IMG/VR virus record: IMGVR_UViG_3300005264_000065
Coordinates: 1-35,173 of that record
DNA: 35,173 nt
Reading direction: 5' to 3' (one strand)
Source: a virus
Part shown: in pieces, positions 31,310 to 35,173 of the stretch
Position numbering within the stretch: the first letter of the stretch is position 1
Layout: each line of letters starts with the position of its first letter
Position numbers and translations under genes: made by a program
Notes under the pieces: model-generated
Seen by the model: the letters and a program-made list of their open reading frames with translations, nothing else
The model's database searches: none
Told to the model about the DNA's origin: nothing

Positions 31310-32833
31310 ATGACTAACTACATTAATGAGGTGGAAATCGCAATGCGCGCCAAGACGGGGATCGTCTGGTTGCGCACGCCTGAGGAGGTGCGCGTCGAGC
31401 GCGCGCTGGTTCCGATGGCGGACAAGCTCGGATATGAGCTCTGGACTTGGACGGTAACGAAGGGAGTCGAGAAGGTCGGGCAGGTAGATCAGGTCCGCCG
31501 CGACGAGACTCGGCCGCTTGACGGGGCCATGCAGTGGCTTCGGGATTATGACAAGCGTGCGATCCTGCTCGCCAAGGATGGCGGCACATGGCTCAATGAG
31601 CCGATCGCGAAGCGCGCGGCCCGGGATATGCATCTCGAGCTCCAGAGCATGCCCAAGGAACGGGCAAAGCAGATCATCATCGTCGATCAGGCAGCTCCCG
31701 GGGAGGGACTTGACCTCTTCACGCTGATCGAATCGAGCCTCCCGGACCGGGCGGAGATGAGCGACATACTTGATGGCTTCCTCGATTGGGCGCCGGATGG
31801 TGCTGTCGCGGACGTCAAGAAAAACGGCAATCGAGATGATCTCATTAGCGCGATGCTTGGCCTGACAGCAGATGATGCCAGCAATGCCCTTGCCCGGTCT
31901 CTGGCTGCCGTCGGTATTTTCGATCCCGGCCTTGTCGCCAAAGAGAAGGCCCGGGTAGTTAAGGGTTCCGGCCTTGAATGGTACGATCCCGATCCGCGAG
32001 GTCTGTCGGCCGTGGGCGGCATGGATGAGCTCAAGGGAGCATTGGTAACGAGGCGCCGTGCTTTCTCGCAGGATGCGCGTGACTGGGGTCTTCCGGCTCC
32101 TAAGGGTTTTCTGCTGGTCGGCATCCCGGGATGCGGCAAGAGCCTGACGGCCAAATGCATCGCGAACGCATGGGGCCTTCCATTGCTCCGGATGGATGTT
32201 GGATCGCTTTTCGGCAAGTATGTCGGGGAGAGCGAGGGCAAGATCCGGACTGCGCTCCAGACGGCCGAGACGATCGCGCCCTGCATCCTTTGGGTGGATG
32301 AGATCGAGAAGGCTTTTGCACAGGGCGGAGGTGATACCGATGGCGGAACCAGCACACGGGTATTCGGCACCTTCCTGACTTGGATGCAGGAGCGCAAGGA
32401 AGGAGTATTCATCATCGCCACGAGTAATGATATTTCCAAACTTCCTCCTGAATTCCTCCGGGCAGGTAGATGGGATGATCTTTGGTTCGTTGACCTTCCC
32501 AATGAGACCGAGCGTGAACAGATCGCAAACGTCATGGTGGCCAAGTTCGAGCCTTGCGGCGATGTAGACATCAGCATCGTCTCGGACGTCAGCGATGGCT
32601 ATACAGGGAGTGAAATAGAACAGGGCTTCATCGATGCGATGTATACCGCCTTCGAGGACGGCGCCCGGCAGGTAACAGACGACGACATCGTCAAGGCCTT
32701 GCGCAAGCGTGTTCCGCTTTCAACTACCATGCGAGAGAAGATCGAGGAACTGCGCAAATGGGCACAGGGACGCGCACGCATGGCTTCGATTTCTGAGACG
32801 GCCGCCAAACAGTCTGGCCGCTCGATTGAATAA
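31310..32833 (+). CDS. AAA+ ATPase, Ycf46-like, 507 aa
   Basis: N-terminal domain (about 1-140: YINEVEIAMRAKTGIVWLRT, ELWTWTVTKG) is that of Ycf46-like proteins of cyanobacteria, plastids and phages; the C-terminal half is an AAA+ module with Walker A GIPGCGKS at 271-278, pore loop FGKYVGESEGK at 301-311, Walker B CILWVDEIE at 325-333, sensor 1 ATSND at 370-374 and second-region-of-homology arginines 384 and 387. Such ATPases form hexamers that remodel or unfold proteins; the phage role is not known. AGGAGG lies just upstream of the ATG. Confidence 0.9.
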   Translation: MTNYINEVEIAMRAKTGIVWLRTPEEVRVERALVPMADKLGYELWTWTVTKGVEKVGQVDQVRRDETRPLDGAMQWLRDYDKRAILLAKDGGTWLNEPIAKRAARDMHLELQSMPKERAKQIIIVDQAAPGEGLDLFTLIESSLPDRAEMSDILDGFLDWAPDGAVADVKKNGNRDDLISAMLGLTADDASNALARSLAAVGIFDPGLVAKEKARVVKGSGLEWYDPDPRGLSAVGGMDELKGALVTRRRAFSQDARDWGLPAPKGFLLVGIPGCGKSLTAKCIANAWGLPLLRMDVGSLFGKYVGESEGKIRTALQTAETIAPCILWVDEIEKAFAQGGGDTDGGTSTRVFGTFLTWMQERKEGVFIIATSNDISKLPPEFLRAGRWDDLWFVDLPNETEREQIANVMVAKFEPCGDVDISIVSDVSDGYTGSEIEQGFIDAMYTAFEDGARQVTDDDIVKALRKRVPLSTTMREKIEELRKWAQGRARMASISETAAKQSGRSIE

Positions 32834-32855
32834 CTTTAACCTAAAGGAATATAAA

Positions 32856-33737
32856 ATGAAAAACACACAGTATATCAGGGACGGATACCTTGTAGTCGGG
32901 GCCATCAGCCAGAGTGGATGCGTCAGCTATACGCACAAGGATCGTCAACAGGCGATCAATGGTGAGAGACTCGACGCAGACTGGAACACGCATAAAATCG
33001 TCATAAGCGTCAAGGAACAGCGCGCGCTCGGCTATACCCGGAACCTGCTGACGAAGAAGATCGCGAATCTCGGAACGGCTATTAATAATTTCGGGATCTT
33101 CGTTCCCAAGGATCGCGCGGATGAACTCGAGGCCGCGATCAGCGTCGCCCGGAACGGAGTCTGGGAATATAACGCCAATGCCAAATATACCCGGCTGGCT
33201 TTCAACTTCTCGGTTTTTGAGATTTCCGGAGGCGATGAACGAGTCGCCCGGGCGCTCTACGATAACACTGTCTCCTTGCTCGAAAACGTCAACGAATGCG
33301 TGGAAAAGGGTGACATCAAAGGGCTCAGGTACGCGCTGGGACGTATGAAAGGGATTAGCAATATTCTTCCCAAGGATACAGGCGCCAAACTGGCAGAGCA
33401 GATCAAGGCGGCCCGGGAGGCGGCGAAAGCGGCGGTTAAGGCGGCCGAAGAAGGTGGAAGCGAAAGCCAGAAAACGAAGAAGATCATCGATGCGCTTAAG
33501 GAAGTCAAGGCCGCAGGTCTTCGCGCGTCTCTTGTGGAAACAATCGACGAAATCGATAAACGGGTAAACGATACAGCATTTGTTCCCAACGCAGATCTTG
33601 TTAAGGCTCGCCAGATAGAGGCCGAGATCAAGGCAGAGATGGCGGAGCCGAAAAAGGCGAAGAAGCGTGATGTTGAAGCCAAACCGAAAAAGACATCCTC
33701 GAAGAAGAAGGCCGCATCCAAGCGTGAGATTGAATAG
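32856..33737 (+). CDS. hypothetical phage protein with Lys-rich tail, 293 aa
   Basis: Start at ATG 32856 (MKNTQYIRDGYLVVGAISQS), with AAAGGA about 7 bases before; the open frame further upstream lies inside the ATPase gene. N-terminal 140 residues look folded; residues about 150-230 are helical and Ala/Lys-rich; the last 40 are almost all Lys, Ala, Ser and Glu, typical of nucleic-acid binding tails. Its TAG stop is the start of hammerhead copy B. Function unknown; possibly ATPase-associated by neighbourhood. Confidence 0.75.
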   Translation: MKNTQYIRDGYLVVGAISQSGCVSYTHKDRQQAINGERLDADWNTHKIVISVKEQRALGYTRNLLTKKIANLGTAINNFGIFVPKDRADELEAAISVARNGVWEYNANAKYTRLAFNFSVFEISGGDERVARALYDNTVSLLENVNECVEKGDIKGLRYALGRMKGISNILPKDTGAKLAEQIKAAREAAKAAVKAAEEGGSESQKTKKIIDALKEVKAAGLRASLVETIDEIDKRVNDTAFVPNADLVKARQIEAEIKAEMAEPKKAKKRDVEAKPKKTSSKKKAASKREIE

Positions 33738-33797
33738 CCGAAACGCCCGGAGAGATCCGGGCGTCCGTCCGGGATGGTTTCCGGGCGCTGATGAGGC
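33737..33797 (+). ncRNA. hammerhead ribozyme, type II, copy B
   Basis: C-GAAA core at 33739-33743; stem III 33743-33751 with 33756-33764 (nine pairs) closed by a GAGA tetraloop of the GNRA class; GUC with cleavage after C33765; stem I 33766-33772 with 33781-33787 (seven pairs, one G-U); CUGAUGA at 33788-33794; open stem II GCC (33737-33739) with GGC (33795-33797). All conserved core bases are present. The first base of stem II is the last base of the upstream TAG stop codon. The downstream product would carry stem I in front of the ribosome-binding site of the 102-aa gene. Confidence 0.92.
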
Positions 33798-33830
33798 AGA
33801 CCCTCTATTGGCCGATATAAGGAGTAGATA

Positions 33831-34139
33831 ATGCCAAGGAAGAAGAAAGAGGAAGTCGAGCTCGAGAAAGAGCGAGAGAAAGGAAGCGGCAATCTGTTTC
33901 CCGGGATGAAGGTTCCCAAGGATGTCGAAGCCCTTGATCGCAAGATGAAGGAAGCAGAGCTCACGCGCAAACAGGCAGGCGCCGTCGAAAAGGAGGCCCG
34001 GGAGAACCTTTGTCTCCTGATGGAGAAAAAGGACTTCAGGCGGTTTCAGATCGAGATCGAAGGAAGCGACTACGAATTCGAGCTTGATACGTCTTCGAGG
34101 GTGAAATCGAAGAAGGTCCATGACGAAGTCGAGGAATAG
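33831..34139 (+). CDS. hypothetical charged protein, 102 aa
   Basis: Lys/Glu-rich N-terminus (PRKKKEEVELEKEREKG), then a long helix (about 33-70) and a small beta region (FRRFQIEIEGSDYEFELDTS). Fits a coiled-coil-containing protein; not recognised. AAGGAG precedes the ATG. It is flanked on both sides by hammerheads: copy B upstream and copy C starting at its stop codon. Confidence 0.7.
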   Translation: MPRKKKEEVELEKEREKGSGNLFPGMKVPKDVEALDRKMKEAELTRKQAGAVEKEARENLCLLMEKKDFRRFQIEIEGSDYEFELDTSSRVKSKKVHDEVEE

Positions 34140-34206
34140 CCGAAACATGCGCGTGGCGATCCTGCGTGCATGTATGCCGGGGACGAGCATCCGGTACTGA
34201 TGAGGT
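34139..34206 (+). ncRNA. hammerhead ribozyme, type II, copy C
   Basis: C-GAAA at 34141-34145; long stem III 34145-34156 with 34162-34173 (twelve pairs, three G-U); GUA triplet with cleavage after A34174 (H17 = A is allowed); stem I 34175-34180 with 34191-34196 (six pairs, one G-U, loop of ten); CUGAUGA at 34197-34203; open stem II 34139-34141 with 34204-34206. As in copy B, stem II starts with the last base of the upstream TAG. Stem sequences differ from the other copies but the pairing is kept, including a matched U-A change at the base of stem I. Confidence 0.9.
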
Positions 34207-34244
34207 GGCTCGATTCTGTGATCTGCGATACGGAGGGCAAAAAA

Positions 34245-34658
34245 ATGAATACATGCATTGAAAAGGCCAAAGCGGCAATTGAGGCTGAAGAGAACGGGGA
34301 CTTTTCCAAAGCGGCTATTCTGTGGGGAGAGGCGGCCCAATTGGCCGGGACAGCCAGTGAGCGGCGAATGTATGCCGAAACAGCAACAAATACCCACCTG
34401 AGAGCGCGTAAAATCGCCGGACAGGCCGTTACCGCACAGGATGCGCCCCTGAATACTACCGATCCTGCAAGGCCTTATACGGCCAAACAGCGGACGCGGT
34501 GGGGAAAGGCTAAAACCCGGATCATCAAATGCGCTAATTTTATACACGGCGAGCTTTCTGATCCGGATCTGGGCAACGACGCGAGGGCGAAGCTTGAGGA
34601 CGCTCGTGCTTTGCTTATCGATGCCACCAACCGAATAATGGAAGCAATCAACGGTTGA
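34245..34658 (+). CDS. hypothetical helical protein, 137 aa
   Basis: Start ATG 34245 (MNTCIEKAKAAIEAEENGDF) with GGAGGG about 9 bases before. An upstream in-frame ATG at 34170 falls inside hammerhead copy C, so the longer version is unlikely. Mostly alpha-helical; FSKAAILWGEAAQLAG resembles a TPR-like helix pair. A central segment is Thr/Ala/Pro-rich, the C-terminus helical. Its TGA stop is followed directly by hammerhead copy D. Not recognised. Confidence 0.7.
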   Translation: MNTCIEKAKAAIEAEENGDFSKAAILWGEAAQLAGTASERRMYAETATNTHLRARKIAGQAVTAQDAPLNTTDPARPYTAKQRTRWGKAKTRIIKCANFIHGELSDPDLGNDARAKLEDARALLIDATNRIMEAING

Positions 34659-34725
34659 GGCGAAACAGGGGAGGCCCTCCCCTCCCCTGTCCGTGCGGAG
34701 CTGATCGGCCGCGCGCTGAGGAGCC
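34659..34725 (+). ncRNA. hammerhead ribozyme, type II, copy D
   Basis: C-GAAA at 34661-34665; stem III 34665-34674 with 34681-34690 (ten pairs, loop of six); GUC with cleavage after C34691; stem I 34692-34698 with 34709-34715 (seven pairs, one G-U, loop of ten); CUGAGGA at 34716-34722; open stem II GGC (34659-34661) with GCC (34723-34725). It begins on the base directly after the TGA stop. The stem II pair order is inverted relative to copy B (GGC/GCC against GCC/GGC), which is covariation. Downstream is the same T7 plus AGGAGGG arrangement as after copy A. Confidence 0.92.
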
Positions 34726-34756
34726 AGATCGTAACTTTTTTTCAGGAGGGCAAATT

Positions 34757-35173
34757 ATGGCAGATTGCAAACTGACGCATTCGAGTATGAGTTGCGCCAA
34801 GACCTGCCTGAGGATGTATTACTACAAATACATTCTCGGACTGGTTAAGCAACGCATCGACACGCCGATGTATGTCGGTGGACTTTTTCATGAGGGGTTG
34901 GAGCTTGGCAAGATCCCGCCCAAACCCAAAGAACCGGAATGGCTTGGCCTTGATGGTGATTACGAAGGGGACAGGTATAAGTGGGAGTGTGATTATCAGC
35001 TCGCATGCGCGATGGTGAACGCCTACCATGAATACTGGGCCGATCGTGCGATCGAAATAGTCGAGCGCGAATGGGAATTCGCGATGCCGATCGCCAATCC
35101 GGAGACGACCGGGAAATCCCGGACGTTTGAAGCGGCTGGGAAAATTGACAAGATCGTCGAATTACCGGATGGC
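34757..35173 (+). CDS. PD-(D/E)XK nuclease family protein (RecB/Cas4-like), 3' end outside window
   Basis: 139 codons are visible, open to the window edge. LTHSSMSCAKTCLRMYYYKYILGL (about 6-29), then VGGLFHEGLELG (40-51) and GKIDKIVEL near the end form the N-terminal pattern of RecB/Cas4-like PD-(D/E)XK exonucleases: an S.S....C...YYYKY helix, G..FH..LE, then the first acidic residue (GKID). In phages these often pair with recombination proteins. AGGAGGG lies 6 bases before the ATG. The catalytic E-x-K lies beyond the end. Confidence 0.8.
   Translation, partial: MADCKLTHSSMSCAKTCLRMYYYKYILGLVKQRIDTPMYVGGLFHEGLELGKIPPKPKEPEWLGLDGDYEGDRYKWECDYQLACAMVNAYHEYWADRAIEIVEREWEFAMPIANPETTGKSRTFEAAGKIDKIVELPDG

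Noticed and set aside
1-35173. CRISPR array, insertion sequence, integrase or attachment site
   Set aside because: No regularly spaced direct repeats with unique spacers, no transposase or integrase motifs and no tRNA-like junction were seen by eye.

Overview
The window is a contiguous stretch of a tailed double-stranded DNA phage (or prophage) genome with siphovirus organisation: terminase, DUF4055-type portal, MuF minor head protein, scaffold, P22-like coat protein, head-tail connectors, tail tube, frameshifted G/GT chaperones, tape measure, a GTA/lambda-like tail-tip set (DUF2460, DUF2163, NlpC/P60, J-like hub plus fibre), then small membrane proteins of a lysis cassette. Every gene I support lies on the + strand. 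No integrase, tRNA or CRISPR array is visible, so lifestyle and host cannot be fixed. The DUF2460/DUF2163/NlpC tail tip and a candidate unimolecular spanin suggest a Gram-negative, perhaps proteobacterial, host (inference).

Layout. 1-2623: tightly packed small genes, many with zinc-ribbon cysteine pairs (including a Lar-like protein), plus a solo beta-class DNA methyltransferase, a nucleoside 2-deoxyribosyltransferase-like protein and a MazG-like protein. 2624-3259: a 636-base gap with six copies of a ~28-base element in strictly alternating orientation, one hairpin and a 243-base imperfect palindrome with two ungapped 104-base arms. 3260-4974: four small genes, the last a putative DNA-binding protein. 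5078-30283: packaging, head, tail and lysis genes, mostly overlapping or separated by a few bases, closed by a strong intrinsic terminator at 30305-30345. 30284-30706: control region with a near-perfect sigma70-type promoter (TTGACA, 16 bases, TATAAT) and a leader with two mutually crossing inverted repeats. 30707-35173: a second operon with a Ycf46-like AAA ATPase and, at the window edge, a PD-(D/E)XK (RecB/Cas4-like) nuclease.

The most striking content is in this last operon. Four of its intergenic gaps each hold a type II hammerhead ribozyme: GAAA, closed stem III, a GUC or GUA cleavage triplet, closed stem I, CUGANGA, and a short open stem II. Copies at 33737-33797, 34139-34206 and 34659-34725 begin at or directly after the upstream stop codon; a fourth at 30924-30985 has one extra base in the core. 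Stem sequences differ completely between copies while the pairing and core are kept. The predicted effect is that the polycistronic transcript cuts itself between cistrons. The tightly packed structural operon has no such elements.

Other notable points: a canonical -1 frameshift heptamer GGGAAAC directly before the tail chaperone stop codon; a MuF head protein fused to an ADP-ribosyltransferase-like C-terminus; and a 2,282-residue tail hub/fibre protein containing a YadA-head-like beta-roll segment.
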